From Vagococcus silagei (GTDB taxonomy: Bacteria; Bacillota; Bacilli; Lactobacillales; Vagococcaceae): a DNA stretch of 33,155 nucleotides. Below, piece by piece: positions 25,907 to 33,155 of the stretch (the first letter of the stretch is position 1; each line of letters opens with the position of its first letter). The notes under the pieces are model-generated. The model had not been told where the DNA came from. It ran no database searches and saw only the letters and a list, made by a program, of their open reading frames with translations. Location of the stretch: contig NZ_SDGV01000035.1 in assembly GCF_004795745.1 (NCBI RefSeq), positions 1 through 33,155 on the forward strand, given 5' to 3'. A program made the translations under genes and the position numbers.

Positions 25907-26659
25907 TTAACTCTCCTTAATATCGGACTTAATTTTTCGATGCCACGCTAAAGATTTACCTACAAATTCTGGCACTTGCAGAATGCGATACAATCTTGAT
26001 GGGTGGCTAAATGACCGATAAACCCACTCTAAATTCGTTTTAATGAAAAATTCCGGTGCACGTCTGACCGTGCCACTTAACACATCTAAGCTACCTCCGA
26101 CCGTTTGAAATACGGTACAGTTTAGTTGTGGCATAAAGTTATTCAACCATTCTTCTTGTTTGGGTGACCCTAAAGCAACAAACAACATGTCAGCACCGCT
26201 TTGGTTAATGTGTGCCACAATTTCATCATTTGCTTGTGTAGTATAACCATCTATGTAGCCTGCGACTTCTAAATGCGGATAATCCTTTTGAATTGCCGCA
26301 GCCGCTTTTTCAACAACTTCTGGCTTTGCGCCATAGAGAAAGATTTTTTTATGAAATTGATTAGCATATTTTAAAGTTTCAACCATGACATCAATCCCGG
26401 CAATGCGCTCAGTAATCTGTCCTTTGGTCCATCTTGATACCTTAACGACACCGATCCCATCAGCAAAACGGTGAGAAGCAGATTCAATAAAGGCTTTAAC
26501 TTGAGGATTACTATCCGCCATTAAAATAATTTGCGGATTGATACTTGCGAGTGTCATTTTTTTCTGTTGATTAAAATGTGTACTCATGTCACGTATGATA
26601 TCGTCCATCGTTAAAATATCAACGGGAGTATCATAAACACGTTCGATTGGATACTGCAT
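25907..26659 (-). CDS. tagA: TagA/WecG N-acetylmannosaminyltransferase (GT26)
   Basis: A 250-residue GT26 enzyme that adds ManNAc from UDP-ManNAc to GlcNAc-PP-undecaprenol, the committed step of wall teichoic acid. ASINPQIILMA (about 38-48) holds the proposed catalytic region, ADGIGVV follows, and VALGSPKQEEW is the family signature; the C-terminal basic tail (FIKTNLEWVYRSFSHPSR) is the membrane-binding appendage. The ribosome binding site is modest (GGAG about ten bases upstream, within the end of tagB). MnaA, encoded at 17.9-19.0 kb, makes its donor. Confidence 0.94.
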   Translation of the reverse strand: MQYPIERVYDTPVDILTMDDIIRDMSTHFNQQKKMTLASINPQIILMADSNPQVKAFIESASHRFADGIGVVKVSRWTKGQITERIAGIDVMVETLKYANQFHKKIFLYGAKPEVVEKAAAAIQKDYPHLEVAGYIDGYTTQANDEIVAHINQSGADMLFVALGSPKQEEWLNNFMPQLNCTVFQTVGGSLDVLSGTVRRAPEFFIKTNLEWVYRSFSHPSRLYRILQVPEFVGKSLAWHRKIKSDIKES

Positions 26660-26664
26660 ATATC

Positions 26665-27789
26665 TTAAGCTCCATCCATTTTATTCAGTAAACGCATCGT
26701 TGCGTTACCGTCATTATATGTATTCCAAATTTGATTAAATTCGGATAAATCTGTTTGTTCTGTATTTTGAATCATTGCGAGCACTTCTTCAGTGTGATAC
26801 GCAATCATTGATGATAATTCTGTTTCGATGCCTTTTTGCAAACCAGGTTGTGTGCGATACCTCGCTTCATCAAACCAATAAAAAATTAATTGTCCCTCTG
26901 GTTGAATTAAACTATAGTCAAAAGCAACAGAAGAATAATCTGTAATCAAAACATCTGCGGCTAATAGCAAATCATCTGCACTTGTTGCGGTTTCAACGAG
27001 ATGGACAAAACCACCATCGTCTTGATCCGGTTTAGGCCAATGACTTGCAGGATGCTCTTTAATCCACAATTCATATTCAGCACTGAGCCTTTCTGAGAGA
27101 ACTGCTAAGTCCAAGGGATACTCTTCTAAATCATAATCACGATATGTCGGTAAATATAAAATCCGTTTTTTCGTTTTAACAATTGGCACTGCCGTTTCTT
27201 TTTCTAAGACCAAATGATCTGTTCTCGGAAAACCCAATGACCAAAGTTTTTCAGGATGAATACCGTAACTACGTTCAAAGATTTGACCCATTCTTGGTGA
27301 AGCGACAACCACAGCATCAAACGAAGCGTACACGCGATTAAAACGATGTTTATCAGAAGTCGAACGCGACGCAACACTAGCATCTTCGTAACCAAAAGTT
27401 TTAATCGCACCTGTCGCATGCCAAAGTTGGATTATCGCTAACCCTTCAGGCTTTTTAATTGCACCTAAAAAGGCAAAATAATTATCTGCTAAACACCAAC
27501 GACTAGTACGTACTGCTTTTACAGTTTTTTTCAAGCCACTGATACCAAAAATCGGCTGCGTTTTAATCCCAAGCAAGGCCAAACCCGTCGCTTCATCTGT
27601 TAAGTCTTTCGTATAACAAACAGTCAAATCATACTTTTGATTCAATTCACGAATTAGACCATGATCATTATTCGGAAAACTTAATAAATAGGTAACTTTT
27701 TGAGGATTAGTCGTTGTTTTACCCAATGAGAAAAGTTTAACGAGCCAATCATAACCCGTTTTCGCTAAACTAAGCAGGTAATGTTTCAT
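26665..27789 (-). CDS. tagB: TagB-type glycerophosphate primase
   Basis: A 374-residue CDP-glycerol:ManNAc-GlcNAc-lipid glycerophosphotransferase that adds the first glycerol-phosphate. LWHATGAIKTFGYED is the TagB/TarB form of the motif, distinct from WHGTPLK in the two TagF-like proteins here; GFPRTDH, IKEHPASHW and LITDYSSVAFDY complete the family set. The ATG at 27789 has GGAG six bases upstream; the open frame extends to 27897 but that part overlaps tagH with no ribosome binding site. The start lies inside the last codons of tagH (20-base overlap), suggesting translational coupling. Confidence 0.88.
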   Translation of the reverse strand: MKHYLLSLAKTGYDWLVKLFSLGKTTTNPQKVTYLLSFPNNDHGLIRELNQKYDLTVCYTKDLTDEATGLALLGIKTQPIFGISGLKKTVKAVRTSRWCLADNYFAFLGAIKKPEGLAIIQLWHATGAIKTFGYEDASVASRSTSDKHRFNRVYASFDAVVVASPRMGQIFERSYGIHPEKLWSLGFPRTDHLVLEKETAVPIVKTKKRILYLPTYRDYDLEEYPLDLAVLSERLSAEYELWIKEHPASHWPKPDQDDGGFVHLVETATSADDLLLAADVLITDYSSVAFDYSLIQPEGQLIFYWFDEARYRTQPGLQKGIETELSSMIAYHTEEVLAMIQNTEQTDLSEFNQIWNTYNDGNATMRLLNKMDGA

Positions 27790-28834
27790 CTGGAACTCCA
27801 GTTGGGATTTCTTTGACGACTTCAATTTGTTCATGTTTTTGTGCTTCAGCATTAATGACTGAGCGGAACGAGTGGCCAGACAGTTGCAATCCACCAAAGA
27901 ACACTGCTAAACCAATCATAGCGATTAACATTACTTTGGTTAATGCTGACATTTTACCCATTGAAGGTCCTTTTAAGACCTCTTCTGTGTGACCTTTTTC
28001 TAACGCGTATTCACGTAATTTATCTTCGTTGAATTCGCGTTGCGATTTTTTATAGTCATCTTGGTATGTTTGTTTGTCGGCTGCACTTTGCGCGCGGAAC
28101 CATTTAATAAACTCACGATAGTTCGCAACAACTTCTTTCATTTCACCGTATTCACGTAACTCACCGTAATGAATCCAGGCAACTTTATCACATAGCGTTT
28201 CAATTTGTGGCAAGGAATGTGAGACAAAGAAAATTGTCTTCCCTTGTTCTTTGAATAAAAGAATACGTTCCACACATTTTTGGTAGAAAGTATCATCACC
28301 AACAGATAAGGCCTCATCAATAATTAATACATCGGGATCATGATGTACCGCAATCGCAAAGCCTAGACGAGAACGCATTCCACTAGAATAGTTTTTAACT
28401 GGTTGATCAATAAAATCACCTAAATCAGCGAAAGCTTTAATATCATCCATCATGTCATCAATTTGTTCATTGGTAAAACCACTCATTAAACATTTCAAAC
28501 GAATATTTTCAATTCCTGTTAATTGTGGTTTCAAACCCGCACCAATCGCAATAATTGATGTTTCTCCATCAATCATCATTTGGCCTGTCGTTTGAGGAAT
28601 AATCCCTGCGAGGATATTTGATAAGGTTGATTTACCTGAACCGTTAATCCCAATCAAGCCTACCGCTTCACCAGCATAAACTTTAAGGTCGATTCCTTTC
28701 AAACTCCAAAAATGAGGAATTCCTTTTTGAGAAAATTTAAATAGCGATTTAATTTTATCTGATTTTTTCTTATATAAATCATATTCTTTTGTAATCATTG
28801 ATAACTCAACTTTTACATTTTTTTCTTGTTCCAT
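27770..28834 (-). CDS. tagH: Teichoic acid ABC exporter, ATPase subunit TagH
   Basis: A 354-residue ATPase. Walker A GINGSGKST (62-70), ABC signature YSSGMRSRLGFA (149-160), Walker B VLIIDEA (169-175) and the switch H206 are intact. After the ATPase domain there is a charged linker (about 243-295), a single membrane helix (about 299-317) and an outside tail of about 36 residues ending near TGVPDETLPA. Bacillus TagH also has a membrane helix and an outer extension, but a longer one. First gene of the tag operon, with a good promoter upstream and AGGATGG as ribosome binding site. Confidence 0.94.
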   Translation of the reverse strand: MEQEKNVKVELSMITKEYDLYKKKSDKIKSLFKFSQKGIPHFWSLKGIDLKVYAGEAVGLIGINGSGKSTLSNILAGIIPQTTGQMMIDGETSIIAIGAGLKPQLTGIENIRLKCLMSGFTNEQIDDMMDDIKAFADLGDFIDQPVKNYSSGMRSRLGFAIAVHHDPDVLIIDEALSVGDDTFYQKCVERILLFKEQGKTIFFVSHSLPQIETLCDKVAWIHYGELREYGEMKEVVANYREFIKWFRAQSAADKQTYQDDYKKSQREFNEDKLREYALEKGHTEEVLKGPSMGKMSALTKVMLIAMIGLAVFFGGLQLSGHSFRSVINAEAQKHEQIEVVKEIPTGVPDETLPA

Positions 28835-28880
28835 TCTTATCGAACCATCCTATTCTTTCTTTGACTGAAACCTCATGAAG

Positions 28881-28909
28881 ATTTTACACTAATTTACAAG
28901 ATATATCAA
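28881..28909 (-). promoter_or_regulatory. Promoter of the tagH operon
   Basis: On the minus strand TTGATA (plus 28904-28909) and TAAAAT (plus 28881-28886) are spaced by exactly 17 bases, about 45 bases before the tagH start codon. It lies just after the LCP gene terminator, so the tag operon is an independent unit. Confidence 0.7.
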
Positions 28910-28993
28910 AATAACCTTAAAAATTTATTAATTTGTTTAGGAATTTCAAACAATTTAATGAGACAAAGTTTATTGTACTTGCTAAAATTTCCA

Positions 28994-29031
28994 GAAAAAA
29001 AACACATAATCTCGGTTGAAATCATGTGTTT
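28994..29031 (-). terminator. Terminator of the LCP gene
   Basis: AAACACAT (29000-29007) pairs with ATGTGTTT (29024-29031), extended inward by an AT pair after a mismatch. On the minus strand it runs into a T-tract of eight or nine bases (plus-strand A-run from 28994). It lies 14 bases after the LCP stop codon. Confidence 0.82.
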
Positions 29032-29044
29032 CTTTGGTTTTTCA

Positions 29045-30190
29045 TTAAGGTTGATCGATTGCCATTCCGTCTTGCGGATATGTTTCTGGTGCAACGATAC
29101 CATTTGATTCAAATTTATATCCATGTTCATCGCGTTCATCTTTGCCTTCTAAGCCAAGAGACACTTTGAATTTATGCGAAATATATTCAAGACTATCTTG
29201 ATGTAGTCCGACCATACTCATTGTTTCACCATATGGTGCATAGTCAAATCCCATCCATGAGAAAACATAAGAGTGGAATTTATAATCTTTGGTTAAACCT
29301 GATTGGGCAACTGAAAGAATTCTGTCAGAAGGCATATCTGTTTGGAAATGTCCGTCTAGGGCTTCAAGTAATCCTTTATATTTAGCAATTGAACCCATGC
29401 TCATTGCTTTTTTCGCGATTGCTTCGAACACTTGTTGCTGACGTTTACCACGTTCCACGTCGTTATCAATGTAACGGGTACGTGCGAAGGCTAATGCCTC
29501 TTCACCAGATAGGGTATGATGCCCTTTTTTAAGGTTTACAACTTTTTTACCTTGCGCATTTTGCTCAGTTAATGTAAATGGTACATCAATATCGACACCA
29601 CCGAGTTCATCCACAATTTTTTCAAAAGCTTGGAAATCAACAGTGACATAATAATTAATTGGCACATCAACTAAGTTTTCAACGGCATCAATGGTTGAAT
29701 CGATACCACCGTAAGCAAAGGCCGCATTAATTTTATCTTTGCCGTTGTAATCTTTACTATTAATCTGCGTATATGTATCACGTGGGATACTTGTAATGTT
29801 GATATCTTCAGTTTGAGGGTTGACTGATAATAATAACATGGAGTCTGTACGAGCACTGCCTAAGTTTCGTTTATCATCATCATCTAGTCCTAAAACTAGA
29901 ATTGAAATCGGATCTTTTTGAACGTCAATTTTATCATTGACTTGACTGTTCTTTCGGGGTTGGTATGAATTATTTAAAAATTGGTTTGCGTCTGTTAACA
30001 TTTTCACGCCATAACCAATGACACCCAGAATGACTAACAATAATACAATTGTTAAAAACTTTGTTAGCTTCACTACCCAACTTGTTCTTGCAATTTTTTG
30101 TTGTCTTCTGTTTCTTCTACGAGTATGATTTCCCCCTTGAAGACTGTCACGCTCATAGGCGTTTTTTCTCTTTGAACTCTTTGCACTCAA
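29045..30190 (-). CDS. LytR-CpsA-Psr (LCP) family cell-wall glycopolymer ligase
   Basis: A 381-residue type II membrane protein. A basic cytoplasmic tail (1-38, with RRRNRRQQK) leads to one membrane helix (about 42-64) and an extracellular LCP domain: ILVLGLDDDD, SARTDSMLLLSVNP, SIPRDTYT, KINAAFAYGG and the Arg-rich FARTRYIDNDVERGKRQQQV. These hold the Asp and Arg residues that bind the lipid pyrophosphate. LCP enzymes attach teichoic acid or capsule to peptidoglycan; between the tag operon and tagO it most likely serves teichoic acid. The acidic C-terminal tail of about 50 residues is variable. The start is a TTG, supported by AGGAG eight bases upstream. Confidence 0.92.
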   Translation of the reverse strand: MSAKSSKRKNAYERDSLQGGNHTRRRNRRQQKIARTSWVVKLTKFLTIVLLLVILGVIGYGVKMLTDANQFLNNSYQPRKNSQVNDKIDVQKDPISILVLGLDDDDKRNLGSARTDSMLLLSVNPQTEDINITSIPRDTYTQINSKDYNGKDKINAAFAYGGIDSTIDAVENLVDVPINYYVTVDFQAFEKIVDELGGVDIDVPFTLTEQNAQGKKVVNLKKGHHTLSGEEALAFARTRYIDNDVERGKRQQQVFEAIAKKAMSMGSIAKYKGLLEALDGHFQTDMPSDRILSVAQSGLTKDYKFHSYVFSWMGFDYAPYGETMSMVGLHQDSLEYISHKFKVSLGLEGKDERDEHGYKFESNGIVAPETYPQDGMAIDQP

Positions 30191-30249
30191 TATGAAAACT
30201 CCTATTAATCAATTATTATTCTTCACTATCATATATTATTCTGCTTGTT

Positions 30250-30277
30250 AGTATAACACAACGCTACTTCTAAACAA
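30250..30277 (-). promoter_or_regulatory. Promoter of the LCP gene
   Basis: On the minus strand TTGTTT (plus 30272-30277) and TATACT (plus 30250-30255) are 16 bases apart, with TGT before the -10. The start codon is about 60 bases downstream. It faces away from the tagO promoter about 55 bases further right. Confidence 0.6.
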
Positions 30278-30331
30278 AGATAAATTTAAATTCAATGTAA
30301 ATTTAATAAATCTTTAAAATTTTTTTAATAA

Positions 30332-30360
30332 TTGTTTCACCAACACAAATCAGTTATAAT
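30332..30360 (+). promoter_or_regulatory. Promoter of tagO
   Basis: TTGTTT (30332-30337) and a perfect TATAAT (30355-30360) are 17 bases apart, leaving a leader of only about 20 bases before the tagO start codon at 30390. Confidence 0.7.
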
Positions 30361-30389
30361 TGATGTGAATTGTGAAAGTAGGTACTTAT

Positions 30390-31532
30390 ATGAACTTTAT
30401 TCTTAGTTTAGCAATCCGCCTAATTGCGACGCTTCTTTTAGCTTTGGGGATTACTCCTATCGTTAAAAAATTAGCATTTAAGATCGGTGCAGTCGATCAA
30501 CCAAGTAAAAGACGAATTAACACAAAGCCTATGCCCACAGCAGGTGGACTTGCAATATATCTTGCCTTTTCTATTTCGCTAGTTTTTTTGTTTAATGAAT
30601 TAATTCCAATAAAATATGCTCTTCATCTTATTGTCTCATCTGGAATTATTGTCATTACGGGGTTAATTGATGATATTTATGAATTAACACCAAGACAAAA
30701 ACTCATTGGAATCATGATAGCCGCATTATATATCTGTTTTGTGTTTGATCTAACGATAAAAACAATAACTTTACCATACATTGGTTTAATTTCCCTTGGT
30801 AGCTTGAGCTATCCTTTTACCATTTTATGGATTTTAGCACTAACAAATGCGATTAACTTAGTTGATGGCTTAGATGGGCTCGCTACAGGAATCTCTGCGA
30901 TTGCTCTGTTTTCGATGGGGATTGTCGGTTACGTCAGTAGCTTTTCTGGTGCCGTCGTTTTGCAAGTTCCCATTACAATTTTTATCCTTTTAGCGAGCGT
31001 TTTAGGCTTTTTCCCTTATAACTTTTATCCCGCAAAACTTTTTTTAGGCGATACTGGTGCATTGTTTTTAGGCTTTATGATTTCAGTGCTATCGATTCAA
31101 GGCCTGAAAAATGCAACATTCATCTCGTTGATCACGCCCTTAATTATTTTAGGTGTGCCGATTACGGATACTGTTTTTGCGATGCTACGTCGAAAGATTA
31201 ATAACCGACCAATTTCATCTGCGGATAAAATGCATCTCCATCATCGTCTGATGTCGCTTGGCTTTACGCATCGTGGCGCGGTATTAATGATTTATTGTTT
31301 GGCGTTAATTTTCTCAACGATTGCCTTACTATATCTCTTCACCAACACTTGGGCTACTGTATTACTAGTAATTGCGATTACTCTAGGAATTCAAATCCTT
31401 AGTGAGTTACTTGGACTATTAGATACCGATCGACAACCTTTATTAACAGCTTTTAAATATATTGGTAATAAAGCCTATCGAACACAGGTTAAAGCTGAAC
31501 GACAAGAAAAAAAAGCAAAAAAAAGAAAATAA
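30390..31532 (+). CDS. tagO: TagO/TarO UDP-GlcNAc:undecaprenyl-phosphate GlcNAc-1-P transferase
   Basis: A polytopic enzyme of 380 residues in the WecA/MraY family that starts wall teichoic acid synthesis. PMPTAGGLAIY, the metal-binding GLIDDIYELTP, NLVDGLDGLA and the C-terminal HHRLMSLGFTH motif are all present, with about 10-11 membrane helices. I chose ATG at 30390 with GTAGG upstream; an in-frame GTG at 30372 lies too near the promoter. The C-terminus is very basic (QEKKAKKRK). TagO may also feed other GlcNAc-primed polymers. It is transcribed away from the rest of the tag genes. Confidence 0.94.
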   Translation: MNFILSLAIRLIATLLLALGITPIVKKLAFKIGAVDQPSKRRINTKPMPTAGGLAIYLAFSISLVFLFNELIPIKYALHLIVSSGIIVITGLIDDIYELTPRQKLIGIMIAALYICFVFDLTIKTITLPYIGLISLGSLSYPFTILWILALTNAINLVDGLDGLATGISAIALFSMGIVGYVSSFSGAVVLQVPITIFILLASVLGFFPYNFYPAKLFLGDTGALFLGFMISVLSIQGLKNATFISLITPLIILGVPITDTVFAMLRRKINNRPISSADKMHLHHRLMSLGFTHRGAVLMIYCLALIFSTIALLYLFTNTWATVLLVIAITLGIQILSELLGLLDTDRQPLLTAFKYIGNKAYRTQVKAERQEKKAKKRK

Positions 31533-32023
31533 TTTAACACAAAAATCCAAGCCGATTGAGCATAACAATCGACTTGGATTTTTTTATTTATTAGCAAGGG
31601 AAAAAGAATGGCGAAAGTATTATTCATGACGTGAATTGAAAGACTAAACGAGAGATGCTGTCCTGATTTTAAATACGCGTAAGTAAAGACCACTGCCACA
31701 GGTAGATAATTTACGATATCAATTGGTTGATGCACACGAATTAAAACAAATGACGAAATCGAAAATGAAATCGCAATCCGTTTATCAATTATCTGTGATA
31801 ATTCTGTAATTAGTATCTTCCGAAAAATAATTTCTTCTAAGAATGGTCCTAAAATGACGAATAGCAAAATAACGAATAAAAGTGGGGCTTCTTTTGTAGC
31901 CGACACTACTGCCGTTTGATTTTTTGAGTCACCAAAATTCTCAGTAATTGCATTTAGAATACCATTTAATGATAAAACAAAAACAAAAAAGACAAATACT
32001 GCCCACATTTTTTTGTTTTTCAC
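31475..32023 (-). CDS. CPBP-family membrane protein (Abi/CAAX-protease-like), odd C-terminus
   Basis: A small membrane protein of 182 residues. GPFLEEIIFRKIL (about 59-71) is the EExxxR motif of CPBP glutamic-type intramembrane proteases; a His follows in LIRVHQP and SIHVMNNT matches the HxxxN motif. Such proteins act in prenyl-protein processing, bacteriocin immunity or unknown roles. The start is GTG, with AAGGAG seven bases upstream. The frame does not stop at the usual place: from about residue 148 it runs through the bidirectional terminator and 58 bases into the antisense of tagO. A frameshift near 31590-31615, or natural drift of the tail, may explain this. Confidence 0.75.
   Translation of the reverse strand: MKNKKMWAVFVFFVFVLSLNGILNAITENFGDSKNQTAVVSATKEAPLLFVILLFVILGPFLEEIIFRKILITELSQIIDKRIAISFSISSFVLIRVHQPIDIVNYLPVAVVFTYAYLKSGQHLSFSLSIHVMNNTFAILFPLLINKKIQVDCYAQSAWIFVLNYFLFFAFFSCRSALTCVR
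31541..31585. terminator. Bidirectional terminator between tagO and the CPBP gene
   Basis: A long stem: AAAATCCAAG (31542-31551) with CTTGGATTTT (31573-31582), then after one mismatch CGATTG with CAATCG, and a seven-base loop. T-rich on the right and A-rich on the left, so it can act on both strands. It begins about eight bases after the tagO stop. Confidence 0.88.
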
Positions 32024-32130
32024 AAATCTACTCCTTTTAACTTTAATCGTTCTTGTTCATTATCAAGTCATTAATTGAATTACTTCACAAAGAAAAATCT
32101 ATCACGAATCAACAAAAATAACAGTACCCA

Positions 32131-33039
32131 TCAAAAGCGTGAGTTTTTATTTTTGTTTCGTTCAACACGTGATAGATTCATTTTATCTTCAATATAGTCT
32201 GTTATTACACGGTTCCGTACTTCAATTTCGCCAAAGAAAACTTTCTGTACGGTGACATTAATGACGCCACCGATAATAATCAATGTAGCGGCAATATTTA
32301 ACCATAAGATAAACAAAATAAAACTTCCGATTACGCCATAACTGGTGAGTTTCTTAGAAATATAATTGACGTATAAACTAAAAAACTGAGTCATAAACAA
32401 CCAACCGATTGTTGTAAAAATAGTCCCCGGCAAGATTGCTCGAAAATGATTTTTGACATTTGGAACCAAATAATAAATCATAAACAAGACGACAAAGAGT
32501 ACCGAGGTTGTAATCGGCCACCGCAATGCCAAGAATGTTTCTAAAATTTCTTCTTCCAAACCTACACGAGGTAGCACAAATTCTAAAATAGTCTGGCCAA
32601 ATCCCATCACTAAGATTAAAACAGCCACCACAAAGATTAGAATAAAAACCATTAAGAAAGAAAATAGGCGCCGAATAATTTGCATCCTTTGTTTTTGTAA
32701 ACCATATGCCTTATCCAAGCTCATCTGAATGCCATTGATACCTTTACTGATTGCCCAGAAAGTACCTATTGCAGAAATTGAAAGTAAGCCACCGTTAAAC
32801 TGCGTCATAAAATCTTTAGGTAAGTATTCCATGACGAGCTTATAGATATCTGGCGGTAGGATTTCTTTAATGTAAGGAAGCGCACCATTAAGATTCAAAT
32901 GTAATAGTGGCAACAAGTTTCCCAATGCAATAAGAAGTGGGAAAAAAGCCAAGATAAAATAATAGGTAATCACAATTGCGTAGATATTTATTTCTGCTTC
33001 ATTGAGCGTTTTGATAAATGTTTTAATGACTGTCTTCAT
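32131..33039 (-). CDS. YihY/BrkB family membrane protein
   Basis: A 302-residue protein of the YihY family (once annotated as ribonuclease BN or virulence factor BrkB), with about six membrane helices. FFPLLIALGNLLP, SISAIGTFWAISKGINGIQ, the GFGQTIL helix and YGVIGSFILFILWLNIAATLIIIGGVIN are characteristic; the last is the strongly conserved C-terminal signature. The function of the family is not known. The C-terminus is basic and cytoplasmic. AGAGGTC is the nearest ribosome binding site, with a stronger AGGAGGG a little further up. Its upstream region is the right-hand 86-bp inverted repeat. Confidence 0.92.
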   Translation of the reverse strand: MKTVIKTFIKTLNEAEINIYAIVITYYFILAFFPLLIALGNLLPLLHLNLNGALPYIKEILPPDIYKLVMEYLPKDFMTQFNGGLLSISAIGTFWAISKGINGIQMSLDKAYGLQKQRMQIIRRLFSFLMVFILIFVVAVLILVMGFGQTILEFVLPRVGLEEEILETFLALRWPITTSVLFVVLFMIYYLVPNVKNHFRAILPGTIFTTIGWLFMTQFFSLYVNYISKKLTSYGVIGSFILFILWLNIAATLIIIGGVINVTVQKVFFGEIEVRNRVITDYIEDKMNLSRVERNKNKNSRF

Positions 33040-33069
33040 TTTTTTGACCTCTCTCCCTCCTCTTTATAG

Positions 33070-33155
33070 TTGAGCAAATTTCATAATCGTAATGCCTTGA
33101 TACATTAACGTTCTAAAAGCAATAAAAATAAGAACCTCCCCATCTGTTATAATTA
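33070..33155. repeat. Right copy of the 86-bp exact inverted terminal repeat
   Basis: Exact reverse complement of 1-86. It begins 31 bases upstream of the yihY start codon. Read toward yihY, the open frame in it ends with a TAA three bases beyond the repeat, as if it were the end of a gene preceding yihY. The window stops exactly at the repeat boundary on both sides. Confidence 0.9.

Noticed and set aside
27790-27897. N-terminal extension of TagB by 36 residues
   Set aside because: It would lie wholly inside the tagH coding region with no ribosome binding site, while ATG 27789 has GGAG at good spacing and gives the normal protein length.
32131-33039. Annotation as ribonuclease BN
   Set aside because: That name was transferred historically to YihY proteins; the sequence is a polytopic membrane protein with no nuclease motif.

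Overview
The window reads as a low-GC Gram-positive chromosome segment, most likely Lactobacillales. The family Enterococcaceae (Enterococcus or Vagococcus-like) is a guess from gene order and protein style, not proven by the sequence. Almost all of it is one large cell-surface glycopolymer region read on the minus strand: wall teichoic acid (WTA) genes on the right, a Wzx/Wzy-type capsule (CPS) locus on the left, and an IS66-family insertion sequence at the far left edge.

Layout, left to right: an 86-bp sequence (1-86) that recurs as an exact inverted copy at 33070-33155; a left-truncated IS66 element (tnpB, tnpC, right end near 2134); tagD (CDP-glycerol synthesis) and an orphan rmlB; the capsule operon running from a promoter at 17901-17929 down to a terminator at 3892-3939, in order cpsC, cpsD, cpsB, capD/epsC-type 4,6-dehydratase, DegT aminotransferase, PglC-type priming transferase, GT2, GT4, GT2, wzy, GT4, ugd, wzx; then mnaA (UDP-ManNAc), two tandem 122-bp palindromic repeats, galE, a giant 1192-residue TagF/GT4/SH3-like fusion, a second TagF-like enzyme, tagG, tagA, tagB and tagH; then a LytR-CpsA-Psr ligase facing away from tagO, and finally a CPBP-family membrane protein and a YihY/BrkB-family membrane protein.

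How the genes fit together: TagO, TagA, TagB and TagF-type enzymes build a GlcNAc-ManNAc-glycerol-phosphate polymer on undecaprenyl phosphate, using UDP-ManNAc from MnaA and CDP-glycerol from TagD. TagGH exports it and the LCP protein is the likely ligase to peptidoglycan. The capsule locus makes its own primer sugar (4,6-dehydratase plus aminotransferase, with no acetyltransferase in the window), a uronic acid donor (Ugd), and has four glycosyltransferases, one polymerase and one flippase. That suggests a repeat of about five sugars carrying both a free amine and a carboxylate. The capsule operon sits between tagD and the other WTA genes, and its centre (about 4-12.4 kb) is visibly more AT-rich than the flanks, as expected for an exchangeable serotype core.

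Most worth a second look: the tandem 122-bp palindromes, whose base changes are compensatory; the fusion protein whose SH3-like modules lie inside a GT4 fold; the exact terminal inverted repeats and the chimeric IS66 joint; a terminator directly in front of mnaA; a G7 tract in a glycosyltransferase; and a possibly zwitterionic capsule. I see no tRNA, rRNA, CRISPR array or phage genes, and no stretch over 300 bases is unexplained except the repeat-filled gap before mnaA, which is described.
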